A DNA stretch of 64,000 nt from Atopsyche davidsoni (GCA_022113835.1 JAILWY010000012.1:6014001-6078000), one strand, 5' to 3'; positions 19,721-33,425 are shown, numbered from the stretch's first letter. The notes: generated by a model from the sequence alone, not told the origin. Translations and numbers: made by a program.

Positions 19721-20695
19721 AATTTATACTTAAAAAACTGAGGTTAGACGTGAACATATCGTATAGTTGTTATTTGGAATTATTGAGAAGCCACATAAGG
19801 AGAACGTTCTTGCTGATATTATGGGAAATCTTAAAAACTCTACTTGGAAAATGCCAGACAACGTAGTGAAAGAAGCGGAGGTATATGATGTTTATAGTAT
19901 CTTTCGAAAATATTTTTATATTTAATATGATTTATAATCAAATTGTAGCACGCAATGATTTTCATATTTGATAGTATAATTATTCGTACTAAATAAAAAA
20001 ATACCCCAAATACGCGTCCTGATATGTGAGGTATATTTTTTATAAGACAATTATTTCCTAGTTGCGTATTTCTTACTATTGATATCGCAGCCACCAAAAT
20101 GTATTTTAAAATGTGTTTGAAAGTATATTGGCTGTGTTTTATTGTTTAAGCTAGTGCTAAAGCAGCCTGCGTGACGTATATGTATTGATTGTGAGTATTA
20201 GGGGACGGAATAAACGATGATCGCACCTTTAAACTCTTTCAAATAATATATATTTTTTAAAAGGTGCCTAAATCTATAAATACATTTACTCTATTTATTT
20301 GCTGCACTCAACACAATTATCATAAGCAATAATTTTATTTAAAACTTAAAGCAGAACAGAAAGGTTTTGTTGATAAAATTTATAATATACAAAGTGATAA
20401 TTTTACATATAGATAGTATTTGTTTAAGGCGAGTAGTTTTACCACGATTACTGGTGTAGCCAAGCTTTATTCAATATTTTTATTATATTAAAATATGATT
20501 GATTTTTGTAAAAAGCCAGAAATATACTCCGCATGAAAGATCTACGGGTATTTATAATGGGCATTTTAAGTAACTTTTAACCGAAGTGAATAAATTGCTA
20601 ATCAGACAACATTTATATTTTTTGTACACACATTTTTGGTATGAATTCACAACTAATTTTACAAGCAAATCAAAAATTTTAATTTATTCAAATTT
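19721..20695. other. AT-rich spacer
   Basis: AT-rich; nothing recognised. Confidence 0.5.
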
Positions 20696-20699
20696 GATC

Positions 20700-20935
20700 G
20701 CAGTGTTTGCTTTATCAAAGTCGCTGGGTGCAGCCTGCAGTATGTAGATTTCAGTACTCATTTAAAATACAACTAGCCTCACTAGTGTGGCACGGCTCGG
20801 TAATCGCCCCTCCCCGCCATGTTGCATATCCAGCAGGTCACTAATTGAGGGTGTATAATGCATTTCTTCAGGCAGGTCTCCACACTTGCTTTGACTGGGG
20901 TGCAGGGCGCCCCCGATGACACGCTAACGAGAATG
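20700..20935. promoter_or_regulatory. GC island
   Basis: Moderately GC-rich (CGGTAATCGCCCCTCCCCGCC near 20800; TGCAGGGCGCCCCCGATG near 20901). No coding frame. Confidence 0.25.
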
Positions 20936-22215
20936 ATATTCTCTACGAAAGGAATAAACTTTACTTTTAATTTGAATATTCACTTTTGAATCTTACTTTT
21001 CATTACCATGAAATCTTTATATATATTTCCAAGTGACATTAGTTAAAAACTAATATATTAACAAACTCATTATATTTAATGTAAATTTTACATCAAATAT
21101 TGAAGACTGAACATACTGCAGTATTTGTGGTGAAAGCCGCATTGTAGCTTACTGATTTGTATAGTTTCTTTATCACTACGGATTCCTGGATATTTCAATA
21201 TATCAATGAAACCACACGTTTAGTTGTTTTCATTCAGAGACTACAATTTCAGTACAGCCTCCATTTTTTTATAATTACTTCCACTCGTATTTTTATATAA
21301 TGTGAATTCGAAAGTTTCTCACTCATGGAGTTTTCACTTCCTAGAAGTAATAATATTTAATTTAGATTCTGCTATGATGAGAATTTGATGAGATAGATAT
21401 TTTTTGTTTAAATTTATTTATTATAACACAGTAAAAATTTTTAAAAAATCCAATGACTAACACATTTATGTTGATGAACTCTTAAATTCCAAATGCCCCA
21501 ATTATTATTTGCGGTTTTAAATGAAGTCTTATACCTGATTTTCTATTTTAAAGCCTTATTTTGATGCAAAACACGCATAGAGACTGGTTGTGTACCTACA
21601 TACAAATCTTAAAATTATTGTAAGAAACGTAGCAAACATAACTCATTGTGGGTTAGGATAGAGCAAAATAATAACCTGTCAGTGTTAACATGCGGTTTTT
21701 CTTAAAGTACTGTCATATTGAGAACTGATGTTGTTCCTGCTGAAAAAAAAACGCTCAAACTATGCAGAATGGAATTAAAGCATGACTTTATAAAGGTAAC
21801 AGACGTGGTGACAGAAGTGTAGACGTGACAGACTTGTATGGTGCTGTCCACTATCACTAACAATGGCATCCTTCATTATCAGACCGGTAAAAACGCACAG
21901 ACTGACGAAGTTATATTATTTAAGTGATGTTTCAGCAATAAAATCCATCCCTTGATATCTGATTTTTACTTTGAAATACTACTGCTAAATTTTACCTCGA
22001 GACAAAATTTAATAATACCTGTAATATTATTAATATAATTTTTTTGTGTATTAGAATTAATACGCTGGGTTATTCAATATAACTTATAAAAATAAATATG
22101 AAAACATACATAAATTATTAGAAAAAAGTTTTTATAAATCAATGTAATTGCACGCATTTTTGTACTATCGATCATTAAAGTATAAGAAAGGTCTACTCAA
22201 TAAGAAGTGTGATAC
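20936..22215. other. AT-rich spacer
   Basis: AT-rich; nothing recognised. Confidence 0.5.
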
Positions 22216-22219
22216 TTAA

Positions 22220-22575
22220 AAATTGCATCGAGCGTACCTCCCCTCGGCCTGCACCCCCGTGTGGGAGCTCTGCCTCCTCTCATTAAAAGCGCCCCCGTTT
22301 GAGGCCCGATTAGTTTAGTTACTTGTAAAAGTGTTGGGCCGCGCCCCCCGGGCCTCATTTGACTAGCGCCTCCCCCCTCCGCAAACTTTCGCTTGTCTTA
22401 AATTGACGCCATTTGTGATAGCATTGTTTTTGTAACTATGCCAGGTAAAACCTGCGGCTTGGATCCTGCGAGGAGGCTGCGCAAACGGGTTTTCAAGGTC
22501 GCCCACGGCACAGAGAGGAGAGCGTTACTGCGATTACTTTGCTTATTAAACCGCTTGTCGTCAATTGCATCTCAC
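22220..22575. promoter_or_regulatory. GC island
   Basis: About 350 bp of GC-rich DNA with C-rich runs (GCGCCCCCGTTTGAGGCCC and GCCGCGCCCCCCGGGCC). It lacks open frames on both strands, so it is non-coding. A regulatory role is inferred. Confidence 0.3.
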
Positions 22576-22579
22576 GTAA

Positions 22580-23820
22580 GTGATCAAATTTATTAATTAA
22601 AAAATAAACTTTTTATAAAACCATACAATATATCACATTGAGTAATATAAAAAAGGTATCTCACCAAACACAATTGATTTGTACTGTTTTCTCAATAATT
22701 AATTTCAATAAAAAATCCAACTTTAGCTTTATAATACGTATTTTATTACTTCAATGTAACAATGTTGCCATAGATTTAATTTTAATAAACAAATAAAAAA
22801 TGTATACGCATGCCTAAATAAGCTAATTGGTTTTGAAACATATACCCATATTCAATAAAACAAAAAAAAATTTGTTGTGAAGCACATTGAAATCAGTAAT
22901 ACTATACTTAAATAATATTAGATGAAAACATAATAAAATTTATATTAAATTATGAACATTAACAAGTCTTGATGATTATACCTTTGATACTTCACTTTAT
23001 CAAATAATAACGCATTATCACATAAAAGAACCAATATTTTATTTAGAATTGTATAATTATGTTGATTTGATTTTGAGGGAGTCTCAATACTTACTTTGAA
23101 CTTATTTCAACGCGTTTTGAATCCCTTGAACTAAAGATGAAGCTCACAGCCAACGCCATAGAAGTGGACACAGCATATCATTCCAAAAACCACCATAAGC
23201 TCATAAAGCTTTAAATGTCAATACAAATATAAATGTATCAATGTATATAATCACACTTCATGTACACGTGTTGCTAAGCCAAGATAGGATGTTAAAACTG
23301 AATTTTAAGACCACAAACATATTATTTGTTTTAAAAGGCCAGTAAAAAATATTTTTGATGGCATTTAATTATTTTATTTTAATATCCTAACTATGATTTC
23401 TCTTACATTTTTTAATATTTAATATTAATGAAATGATATTAAATAAGACCTAAAATAATTTCAATAATCTAAGACCAATATTCTTTGTGGTCTCTGAACT
23501 AACAGTAATAAAAATGTTACTAATAGGATGCATTGGCCCAAATTAAAGTTTGATATTGTAATTATTTAATATAATGCTTTAAAGGAGTAAATTTTTACTC
23601 TTATTGAGATATTAAAGTTATAGTTTTTTTTTAACAAAAGTTTCCCTATTTATAAATATATTTAAAATATTATGTGATACTTGTTAGTTTTGTGTAATTG
23701 CTTAAACAAATAGATTGTACGTGTGAGCAGTTTTTTTTAATGATTTTAAATTTGTAATAGGTGTACACAAACATCAAAGATCATCAAAATTAACATGTGA
23801 AAAGAAGTCCCGATTAAAAG
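22580..23820. other. AT-rich spacer
   Basis: AT-rich; nothing recognised. Confidence 0.5.
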
Positions 23821-23828
23821 CAATACAA

Positions 23829-24071
23829 ATGCAGTCATTGTTAGCGCAACTCGTAGTCAGTGGAAAGAACTACATTTCCCATGCAGCATTTTTAATGTTA
23901 GATGTCACTGTGAGTTGGGAAAACGAACTGCACCCTCAGCCCCCTAACTCAAGGCCCAACATCCCTTGTCGTGGAGGATTTCACAACAGAGCGACCCGTT
24001 TAACGAGAACACTATTTGTGGAAGCCGAGACACCTCCGTCTAACGAAGTGGACGCCAGGGACAGACATTGA
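23829..24071. promoter_or_regulatory. Moderately GC-rich block with an 80-codon frame
   Basis: The plus-strand frame 23829-24071 covers the block. It resembles no family and has a proline/asparagine-rich middle. Could be a decayed transposon fragment or a non-coding element. Confidence 0.15.
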
Positions 24072-24074
24072 TTT

Positions 24075-24705
24075 TTAAAAAATACGTTTCAAACCTAAGA
24101 AATTTTAAAAGTAAGATTGGGTCACCCGTACTTTTTTGTTTATAAATATAGATATTTACAATATTTATAACTTTTATGATATTTGTAAGAGTGGTGATTA
24201 CATTTAAGGGTGCGTCACGAGATGACGAAATATTTCATCATGCTGTGTATGCATCTTTGTCGACAGAAATTACTATTTAGAATATATTAAAAATCCCTAG
24301 TAAATAATAGCTTCAAACTTAAGGAAAATAATCTATTGGCTCTCTTGTTTTTATTGTTTAAATTATATTCAAATAAACATATTATTATCATAAAATAATT
24401 AAATTTATATATTTTTTTATTAATCACAGCTTCAGAAAAAAAGTTGTGCATAACAATACACTAAAAGTATTCTAAATTTATTTTGGATTGCATCTCACTC
24501 GAACAATAAATAACGTGTGTAATTTTTATAAAATATAAACTCCTCTGTGTCCTATTTCTGTATGTTGTGGAAGTATTATTACAGTTGCAAATATTGTCAA
24601 AAATATTGTCACATCTAACTATGTAATTGTGTTATACTGGTGTATAGCGAACACTCAGCATCAATATTATTTTTAATGTAAGTATACATATATTTATTTA
24701 TTGTT
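24075..24705. other. AT-rich spacer
   Basis: AT-rich; nothing recognised. Confidence 0.5.
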
Positions 24706-24709
24706 GTGA

Positions 24710-24925
24710 ATCCTGCGGCTGCAGCCCTGCGCCCTGCACCGTGGGGGAGGGGGCTGGACGTTCATTATTTGGCAAATGATTTTTATACTAGAGGGTGGTT
24801 CGGCACCTCTAAGGGCAACAGGTAGTCCCGGTAATGATTCTCTAATGATTTCGCTCGCCTTAAGCATCGCGCCGTCGGAGTTAGTAAACTAAGCGCGCAC
24901 CGCCTGGTGATTGAGGAGTTTGAAT
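24710..24925. promoter_or_regulatory. GC island
   Basis: GC-rich block with GTGGGGGAGGGGGCTGG near 24741-24757 and CGCGCCGTCGG near 24869-24879. No frame of interest. Confidence 0.25.
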
Positions 24926-25279
24926 TTCTTACCCAGTGAATGTTATTTGAATATTTTTATTAAAAAGAATATCTTATTTTATGAGTGAAAACATTATATT
25001 ATGAGTGATTAATATTACATTAACATAACGCAATTCTAACTTCTTTTGTATTTTTAATAGCTTTGAAAAGTTTACAAAAACATATAAATACGTGTTTACC
25101 AACATAAATATTAAAATAAAAATGATTTTGCTTATTATTTGTTGGAATAAATTCCACCCTGGGTTTAATTTAACTTTCCTCAATATATTATACTTCGTTC
25201 GTCACGATATTTGCAGCACAAAACAAACATTTCATATTCTGAATTTCAAACCGCAAATTTGACAGTAAAAACATTTTTA

Positions 25280-25640
25280 ATAACAACCCCGCTAGTTTCT
25301 CGTAAAACACAGCGAACTGCGAAAACTTTTCGCATCAAATATCGCGCGCAGTAATGCCTCTCTACTACTGCACTCCGCATGCTTTGCGTGTCTCGGTGTT
25401 CGTTTATAATTTGATGTACGCCGAGAGTCGTAACCCTGCGATGTTTGACAAGGTGGGTGCAGTAATTCATTTAACGTTTCCGATTCCCCTGGCACTTGCG
25501 AAGTTCTGGTAAATGATGACCAGCGATCGAGGAAGTACCGCACTACCTGGCGGGCCGGGCTCGGGACGCTCGTAAACACGTTCCGTCATAACTCCTCCTG
25601 CAACGGTCACCGGAGACGTCCCCGGGGACGCCGTGGCACA
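25280..25640. promoter_or_regulatory. CpG-rich island
   Basis: About 360 bp rich in CpG. Overlapping minus-strand frames of 95 and 74 codons show no recognisable domain. The right end has GACGTCCCCGGGGACG, nearly self-complementary, at about 25615-25630. Confidence 0.3.
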
Positions 25641-25644
25641 ACTA

Positions 25645-26025
25645 TCTTGTTTACATGTTGTTATATCCTTTTACTCGTGTATTTTCCCTTTATTTTATTA
25701 GCATTAGCAAGGCCGCACAAAAATATTTGCTTAAGTTTCTGTTGACCACCATTGAAGTTTATGTTATTATTTACGTTTGTTTATTATTTTCCGAACATGT
25801 ATCAATGCTCTATTAATGCTATGAAAGAAGTCCTGCGTTGTAAGTAAGTATTTTTTTGTGACATTGCAAGAAAAAAAAATTAATAATAAATGACGAATCG
25901 ACATGGAAATGGAATACGTATCTTTATTTAGTTTCACGTTTTAAATGTTATTCATATATTGATGCGAATGGAAGTCATATACCCTAAGAAACCCCTTGAA
26001 CGAGAAATAAAGTTCATATTTACTC
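25645..26025. other. AT-rich spacer
   Basis: AT-rich; nothing recognised. Confidence 0.5.
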
Positions 26026-26029
26026 ACAC

Positions 26030-26520
26030 AACGGCAAGAATGAAGACATGAGCGCAGCGCAAAGTGCAATAAAAGTCATTTTTACTCATAACAGGCGAGC
26101 TTTTTACACTCAGATATGCATTTTTAACAAGTAAAATTCTCGGACGCTCCCAGCCCCGCGGATCGCCGCGCAGAGATCTGCCAATTAGACCGGCCGATAA
26201 TTGTAAGCCACGTCTCGTTAGAGGCTAAAAAAATATTGCAAAAATTGTTGATATCGCCGTCCGTCCGGAGCCCCGGCATGGCGGGTCTCGCCATTTTGGA
26301 CTTATCGCTCAAGTTTTTACTGCGGAGCGGCCGCGGAGGCCGTAACGCGGCGGACTGATTATGCTGTTTTCTTCATATCTGCCGGGTTACCGTTCCGGAT
26401 GAACTTTATGCGCGCCGTACGTCGCCGGTACATAAATACACCCCCGCATGTACCGTCGTGTGTATGTGCACGCTTTTAACAACCGCAAGAACATTTCCGC
26501 TTTTCGTGCGCAGTTAGTGG
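26030..26520. promoter_or_regulatory. Large GC island with PHO/YY1-type sites
   Basis: GC-rich core 26130-26460. PHO/YY1 cores (GCCAT) lie at 26278-26282 (as ATGGC) and in GCCATTTT from 26290, only 8 bp apart and in opposite orientation. Further CpG-rich stretches follow (GGAGCGGCCGCGGAGGCCG). No coding frame beyond a 62-codon one. Polycomb recruitment is a hypothesis only. Confidence 0.3.
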
Positions 26521-26524
26521 AAGT

Positions 26525-27020
26525 TTTTGGCTACATTCCCGAATATTTTTTTTATTATAAAAATCGAATTTTGTTTTCAGGATAATTTGCTTTCATATTG
26601 TGCTCGGGTTCGTAAAATTCATGGTATCTGAAAAGTGTAATGAGGATATCATTTTTGGACCCTTAGCACGCCTGAAATAAATACATCTTATATTTTAAAC
26701 TGTCAATTTAATTTATGTTTGTTTTAAAATAATAGGTTTGAATATTCAATGTTTAAAAAAAGAGTATTTTATTCATGAAAAAAATATTTTGAAATAAAAA
26801 CCGCTTATTCAATAGATCTGCATTAAAAAACCTCTTGAATTTTATGGCAATATTTTTATACAATGTAACTTATGCATATTAAAAGTTTCCAATAAGATGC
26901 ATTTATCGAAACTAATATATATATAGTAGAAAATTTAAAAAAAAAATATATATATATATCTGTATATAAATATACGTTATTTAAGTAGCACGAAATCCCA
27001 CAGATATAAAATAATATTAA
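26525..27020. other. AT-rich spacer with (AT)n
   Basis: AT-rich, with short A and (AT)n tracts near 26920-26960. Nothing else. Confidence 0.5.
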
Positions 27021-27024
27021 ACGT

Positions 27025-27300
27025 GTGTTCGCGTTTGAAGAAGGGAGGATTGCACTTGTCGTGTACTTGTGTAATGTTGCCGACTTTTGTGCGGAACATG
27101 TGATGCGACCGCGCGCCTCTCAGCCTCGAGCGTTCTCGAGGATCGCTTCTGCTTGGATGGATGGGAACATTTTTGTGAAGAGCAGTTGTTGTCTGCTGCG
27201 TACATTTTATTGTGTGCAATGTGTAGTCGGCTGAAATCAGAGGAAGAATGGAAGGATCTGCGGGCAGGTGGAGGAGCTCCCTCCGTATTAAATTCGCACA
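27025..27300. promoter_or_regulatory. Moderately GC-rich block
   Basis: Four overlapping frames (69-113 codons) on both strands cross this block, which signals reduced stop density, not a gene. Contains CCTCGAGCGTTCTCGAGG near 27124-27141, an inverted repeat with CCTCGAG/CTCGAGG arms. Confidence 0.25.
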
Positions 27301-27304
27301 AGAA

Positions 27305-28675
27305 TAGTAGTGTATAATAATTGAATAAGCAACGATCTTGGATAATTTTTTTTATCATTTATAATGAAACATCCAATAATATTTCAGTGATTAATAAAGT
27401 TTTGTCATTTTCAGCATTTTTTTCTATTTATTTAAATCAATAAAAAATACTCTCATCTAACACCAAATATGATTTTTTTTGATAAATATAAGACCGTTTA
27501 GAATTAAAAATACAAAGAGGTTTTTAAAAAATGAAAATTGTATCCTTGATAGGCCTATTCGTATTTTTTGTTTATCACATTATATTTGTCATAAATATGA
27601 GGTATTATCAATTAAATAAAAACATTTTTTGTGGATAAACTAGTTGTTACCTAACAGTTAAATACCACGATTCATAAGTAAAATAATAATAAACATAGCT
27701 AACATTAAACCAATCTTTAAATTCTTTTGTTAGTAAGGTCGTTAAAAATAATAATTTTTAGGTGTTTGGGAGCATGCTGCGTTCATCCTTTGTGCTTTTT
27801 TAAGCATATGACAATATATGTTTTCTGACTGAAGAGTACACAGATTTAGAGCTCTAAACAATCCACCCAATAACCAAAGAGTAATAAAATAATACCGAAA
27901 TTCTCTGTAGCGTGTCTTTCCATTTTCTGTAACGTATAATTCATAACGCTGGTTATTACGGTAATCAAAGTGAATTATTGAGTAATAAAAAGAAGAAACA
28001 GACCTCTTTTACACGCCGGTTTTTTTAGTTCATTTTTGGTAATAAAATATAAAATTATTGGGTGTCCAACGAATACTCATGCTCGCGTTCAAGGGTGCGT
28101 GGACCTATCCACCTGATCTGTATAAATATCCACGCTAGGATTTTGGATGCAGGGGTGATCGTCAACTTTGAATTGATTTTTATTGGTTGTATTATTAAAC
28201 AATCTGCATAAGTTATACATAGAGTATTTGAAATTTTCCACTTGCTTCTGATAATTATATCAAAGACTGACTCGGGTGTAATGATGGACTCGTCTCGAAA
28301 AAAATAGACTTGTTTTAAAAATTGCGATAAAAATACAGAATATAAAACATACATAATAATAATACTATTAAAACGTAAAGAAAAAAATACCAAATGATGG
28401 TACTTTAAGATTATTCAAAAATAACTGCCGATTGCAGTAAGACATGTAATGAAGAAATTTCCCTTCGTTAAAAAAATATAACAGCGTTTATCGATATATT
28501 TTACGATTGTATGCTTTTGGTGTTGAAAGTGTAAATATTATAAAAGTTTATATATAAAATTTAAGAACCACCACAGAATAGTACGATACAATGGATAAAA
28601 GAAAAACGTATAAAAAATCAATTATTTTAATGAAATAATCAAAAAATATATTTTTTAAATATATCAATTTCGTGG
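27305..28675. other. AT-rich spacer
   Basis: AT-rich. A 112-codon minus-strand frame (28055-28393) resembles no family. Nothing else seen. Confidence 0.4.
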
Positions 28676-28679
28676 ACCA

Positions 28680-28870
28680 TGACTTTAGCAACCCCTCTGC
28701 TATTCAGATGTGGCGTATTGTTATTTTTACGGGACGTCCATGGGCAAATTTATGGGGAGAGACGTGGTGCAGGCAGCGGCGGTTGAGTGAACCGTACTGA
28801 AGGAAAATACCTCTGAAGGTACTGGCAGGGGGAGAGGAATACTCGTGCCGCATTAAAAGACTAGTCAACT
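28680..28870. promoter_or_regulatory. Small GC island
   Basis: Less AT-rich block with GGGACGTCC near 28731 and GGCAGCGGCGG near 28772. No frame. Confidence 0.2.
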
Positions 28871-28874
28871 ATGA

Positions 28875-29695
28875 TTCATAGAAAATATCCGTCTTATGTG
28901 GCCGCTGCAAAATGAAAATTCAGTATTTATTGTCATGCGCGGATTTGTCAGCAATAAATAATTAAGTGATAAAACCTCATTTCTATGGAACGACATGGCA
29001 TGCTTGAATTTTATAACCCTTATTCAGAAGAACATTAATCAATATTTATGGTCATCAACTACCAAGGTTGGATATTTGAATTTTAAATATAAATGAATAG
29101 CTTTTTGGCAAACACGTTAGCTCGATTACACCAAATTAACTAATAAATAACATAAGAGTAGGCATTGCATATTTATTTTTCGATGTGTAAAATATATTAA
29201 TATATATAAAATAATTATATGTATATACTATAAATACTGAATTTTTACTCTACGTTAGTCTCTATCAAATAAACTGTTACGGGTTTCACGATACAAAGAA
29301 ATATTCTGTGATCTTACTATGTTTCTTGATTGTTCTTTACCACATCACTACTTGTTCCTGACTTAATCGGCCTTATGAAATTGCCAAAGCATTGTGATAT
29401 TATACTGTCTCTCTGGTACCTGCCATTTGAGAAGTTTAAAAATGCAATCGATAATTTTTAACTTACCTCTAAGGCCATAGTATAATTACGTGCCTTAAAC
29501 ATAGGAAAGGTATCATTTTATTTGCAAAATATTAAAAAAATTACGTATCAAATTGGTATGAAAAATGTAATTTTGACATTCATTCCAAAGCTAACACGAA
29601 TAGATCAAACGTCTAGGAGGGTGAAAAAATAATATTAAATACTGAATAATATGTTCAAATTTAAATAGGAGTTATATTTCTAGCATGTATCAAGG
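28875..29695. other. AT-rich spacer
   Basis: AT-rich; nothing recognised. Confidence 0.5.
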
Positions 29696-29699
29696 AATG

Positions 29700-29935
29700 G
29701 GGATTATTTAAAGCGTTGTTCCCAGAATAGTGGACGGGTGTGTTAGAAAACATTTGAAATATGCATTCCCGGTAAACGGGCCGGGGAGTCAGCCTGTCGG
29801 GCTGGTATTCCTGAGCGGTGGAAGATTGATAGCGGAGGGCGTCGTTCTCTACTGAAGATAAAGAAATATCATCGAGTGACACGCTGAGAGAGACGTCGGT
29901 TATCACTTGATTTAGAGACCTTATCGCTCCATCTA
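29700..29935. promoter_or_regulatory. GC island
   Basis: Moderately GC-rich block with an 81-codon minus-strand frame that resembles no family. Confidence 0.2.
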
Positions 29936-29939
29936 TCTC

Positions 29940-30915
29940 ATTTTATCTAAGGAGCTGAAATCTTTAAAATTGTTTACATCCATTAACCAATCAATAAGTG
30001 AAAATATAATTCAAGCGTGCATATATATATTTGTTGAAATAATAACAATAAATAAACACGGTAATAGATTAAAACATTAAAAAAAAATTCTAACTTGAAT
30101 GCATCCGGTACTGTGTTGCTAATAATGTGTGCCACGTATAAAACTTATAAGTTTTATAATGTGTTAAGTCATATTATACCAAAGAAAACATATTATTTTC
30201 TATGCCATATATATTTTGATTAATAAAAATATGGTAAATGTCATGATATTTTATATATTTTATTGTGAAATAATAAATATTAACAAAGTATGTCGTTGTG
30301 TAGTCAAACACTAAAATAAAATCATATTGTGATAAATATATAAATAGTGATAACAAGAATAAGAAAGATTTTCTTTCAGTTTATATTTAAAAATATTTTT
30401 TTATGGTGTAGAAAATTTAAATAATAAATATGAAATCACATCCCTCACAACAATATGAGCAGTATACTTGGCTGGTCCTGCCAAGCGCTTGTGGGGGTGA
30501 AAGTCGACTATTTGCATTGATCGTTATGGGGTGGATAGGCTTTATTTCTGAAAGGGTATTGATTTACGAAGCCGTGTTTTTGGCAAGTGAATATAACGAC
30601 TAAAGCATTTCAAACCAACAAAGTGTGCACTTTTTGCTATTCAATTTTTTTGCCTGAATGCGACGAAATGAGATTTATTGTTGAATTTTGTGAAAATAAA
30701 CTCGGATTCAAGATATAAACTTATATAAAAATGTACAATTAAAACATTTTTTTTAACAGTTGTATCATGCTTTAATTTTCATCTGCATGAATTATTTTTT
30801 GAAGCAATTAAAAAAAACTGAATCATCGAAAAAAATTTAATTTAATAATCAAAATAAATGCGCCTTGTGGGAATATTTTCATTGCTGTATACAATCGGTC
30901 AATATTTCTTTAAAG
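29940..30915. other. AT-rich spacer with 22-bp palindrome
   Basis: AT-rich. A perfect 22-bp palindrome (half-site TATAAAACTTA) spans 30137-30158. A small GC patch lies near 30470-30550. Confidence 0.45.
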
Positions 30916-30919
30916 ATAA

Positions 30920-31130
30920 ATGTTATGCCTGAAATTCGGACACGGCTATGCTGAGGCTCGCTGCTTTTTCGTCATTCGAGTGGCACTCGAGGTGTATGAA
31001 TAATTGAAGCGGCGCAGGGACGGCGTCGGAGGCGTCCGCTCGCTCGGGCGTCTGGACGCCGAGTGCCGGCGACACGCGACGCCAGTCGAGCCACCCGTAA
31101 AACCACCCAGGGAAGCGCAAATATAAAGGG
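30920..31130. promoter_or_regulatory. CpG-rich island
   Basis: CpG-dense (GGACGGCGTCGGAGGCGTCC near 31018). A 65-codon minus-strand frame is probably chance. Confidence 0.3.
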
Positions 31131-31344
31131 CACCGTCAAAAAATATACCAATTATCTCTACATAAAGCTCAAAATCAAGCCTTGTTGTACTTTAGAAAAT
31201 ATTATAACTCATTTCAATGAGTTTTGTATGAAGAATACTTTTTAAAAAAATTTTAAAACCTTCTTCTCTTAAATCCAAAATGTAAAACATATATGCTGTT
31301 CATAAGTTTTGCGTGTAAGATATGTGGTTAGTTAACAGGCTGTG

Positions 31345-31700
31345 CTCGCCAAAGAGCCACCGGGGTTAGGTTAGGTATAATATATTTGAAAATATTAGCT
31401 CCGAAGCGAGTCGCTGCAGCAACCCTTCCCGGGCGGCGCGGTTCACCGCAACATGGCGGGCGGTGGTATCTACAATCACGCCGCCGAAGAATAGCTAATG
31501 AGCACTAAAGCGCTGTAAAAACATAATGGCTGCCGATAATAAAATGATTATTAATTCAGGGGCGGCGGCGGGTGGCGCTGTTGACTCTGGGGGCAAATGG
31601 CCCCGCGACATGAAGGCCGGATGCTATCGCCGGCCGCCCTCTTCATATTTAATGATCATCGCCGCCCCGCCACTGCCGGGAATTGATTGTATTTTTAAAA
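31345..31700. promoter_or_regulatory. GC island with three PHO-type sites
   Basis: GC-rich block with ATGGC cores (complement GCCAT, PHO/YY1) at 31453-31457, 31526-31530 and 31597-31601, about 70 bp apart, plus GGCGGCGGCGGG near 31561. A GGTTAGGTTAGG dimer, matching the insect telomere unit TTAGG, lies just left at about 31364-31375. Possible Polycomb response element; unproven. Confidence 0.3.
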
Positions 31701-31724
31701 CGAGAACAATATGCCGCAAATGAT

Positions 31725-33165
31725 AGAATATCTATCCAAGAATATCACAATGCTATAGTATAAACCCATTTTCTCTACGATCGATCACATTTACAACTTT
31801 AACAGTGGAAAAAAATCCTACTAATTTCCTAATTTTTATAAGAAATTTTTTTTTAAAAATTTACAAAAATAGTCCGATTTGGATAGTGCTAATAAATAGT
31901 ATATGAAACGAAATTAATGTGTCATTAAGTTATCCAATTCTACAATAAATAGATATAAAAATATAAAAACTATCAACGATATATATACTGGAAAAACACA
32001 TAAATTGCTTGGTAATTTTCTTTTTTTCTTAAAGGGGCTGGTCGTGGTGATACCATTATATTTTGTACAACTTTATTATTTATACAATATTGATTTTATG
32101 TTTATTTAAATTTTTATTTTAGTCAGTTGAATGGAAATTTCTGTTACCTTACCTTAGTTTCAATATGGATGTTTATGGTGTTGTATGTCAAGATGAAAAA
32201 GTAAAGTTTATCATCAAAGCTATTCCACTCTCATCGATTGTTGAAACCTTTAAATGTAACAATTTCGCAAAAAAATAACTAAGGACTTAAAATAAACAGT
32301 AGAAACCAGATTATTACAAATTTAATTGAAAATCATGGCTAAGAAGATTAAAGCAAATCAGGTGTATTTTCATGCAGTACTTATCGAAAAATATTCCAAA
32401 CCCTTAAATCGTAATTGGGGTTAAACGCACTGGTCCGTGCTGGCGGGGCGACATACTGTTATGGCTTATTATATAGCTTGGCGTGATTAAGAAAAGCATA
32501 CGAAACAGTCATTATCGTAACGAGCCGGCTTATTATTCTGGGAATTAAAGTGAAATATTAAAAAACGATAATAATATATATCCATAGAAACTATGAATAA
32601 AAACACACTCATTACTGACACATTATACTTTCAAGTACATTGTCTTAAGTAGGAGTAATGTGTTACAAGCATTACTTCACCGCAACTAGAATATTATATT
32701 GCCTTAAACATATTTTTTTTTATAAATACTGAAATTATTTTAAGAACTTTCTGTACTTGTTAGTAAAAACCAAAATATATAATTTAGTCTTCAACTTTCT
32801 AAAGTTTGGGTGTTTTATTGTCTAAATGATTACGATAAGATGTGATCTCTTCTTTGTAATATTTATGTGAAGTATTATTTTGAACAATTTAATTAGTAAG
32901 TGCATTTGCGCTTTTCACAGAGTAATAATTGTATATATTAATATAGCAAATTAACAATATTAGTTATGATTTTATCACTATAAAATTATTTGATTCCGTA
33001 ACGGAAACAGATTTACTGAAAAATAAGCTCGGAAAAAACTATCGTGTCATTTCAATCAAAGCTACAAAATTGTCATAGTCATATTATATCCGCATTTAGC
33101 AAACGGAGTTTTTTTTATTATCGACGGTAGGCTACAGCTTTTCCAGTTTGTAAATTTAATATGAT
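31725..33165. other. AT-rich spacer
   Basis: AT-rich, with a small GC patch at about 32400-32480. No gene recognised. Confidence 0.45.
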
Positions 33166-33169
33166 ATAA

Positions 33170-33425
33170 CCAACGTCGAGCGGTGACACAACTCGCGACA
33201 GCGAAGTAGAGTCGGAGGCACTAGTATGATTTAAAAATACGATAATGTGGCTGATTGTCTTTCATGAATATTTTTTAAAGTTTGACATAATAGGACACGC
33301 TGCGTGATGAAAAGTGAGCAATAACCGCTCGTACAGAAAAAGTAGTTAGGGATCACATCAGAAGTACGTGTTTGGGGGAGAAACGCTACTTAGCGACGAA
33401 TAATTACAACACCTGCTTTGGTATA
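33170..33425. promoter_or_regulatory. Weak island
   Basis: Mixed composition with CpG (GACAACTCGCGACAGCG as one cluster near 33190). Weak evidence. Confidence 0.15.

Noticed and set aside
31364..31375. GGTTAGGTTAGG as an interstitial telomere
   Set aside because: Only two TTAGG units, which is common by chance in insect DNA.
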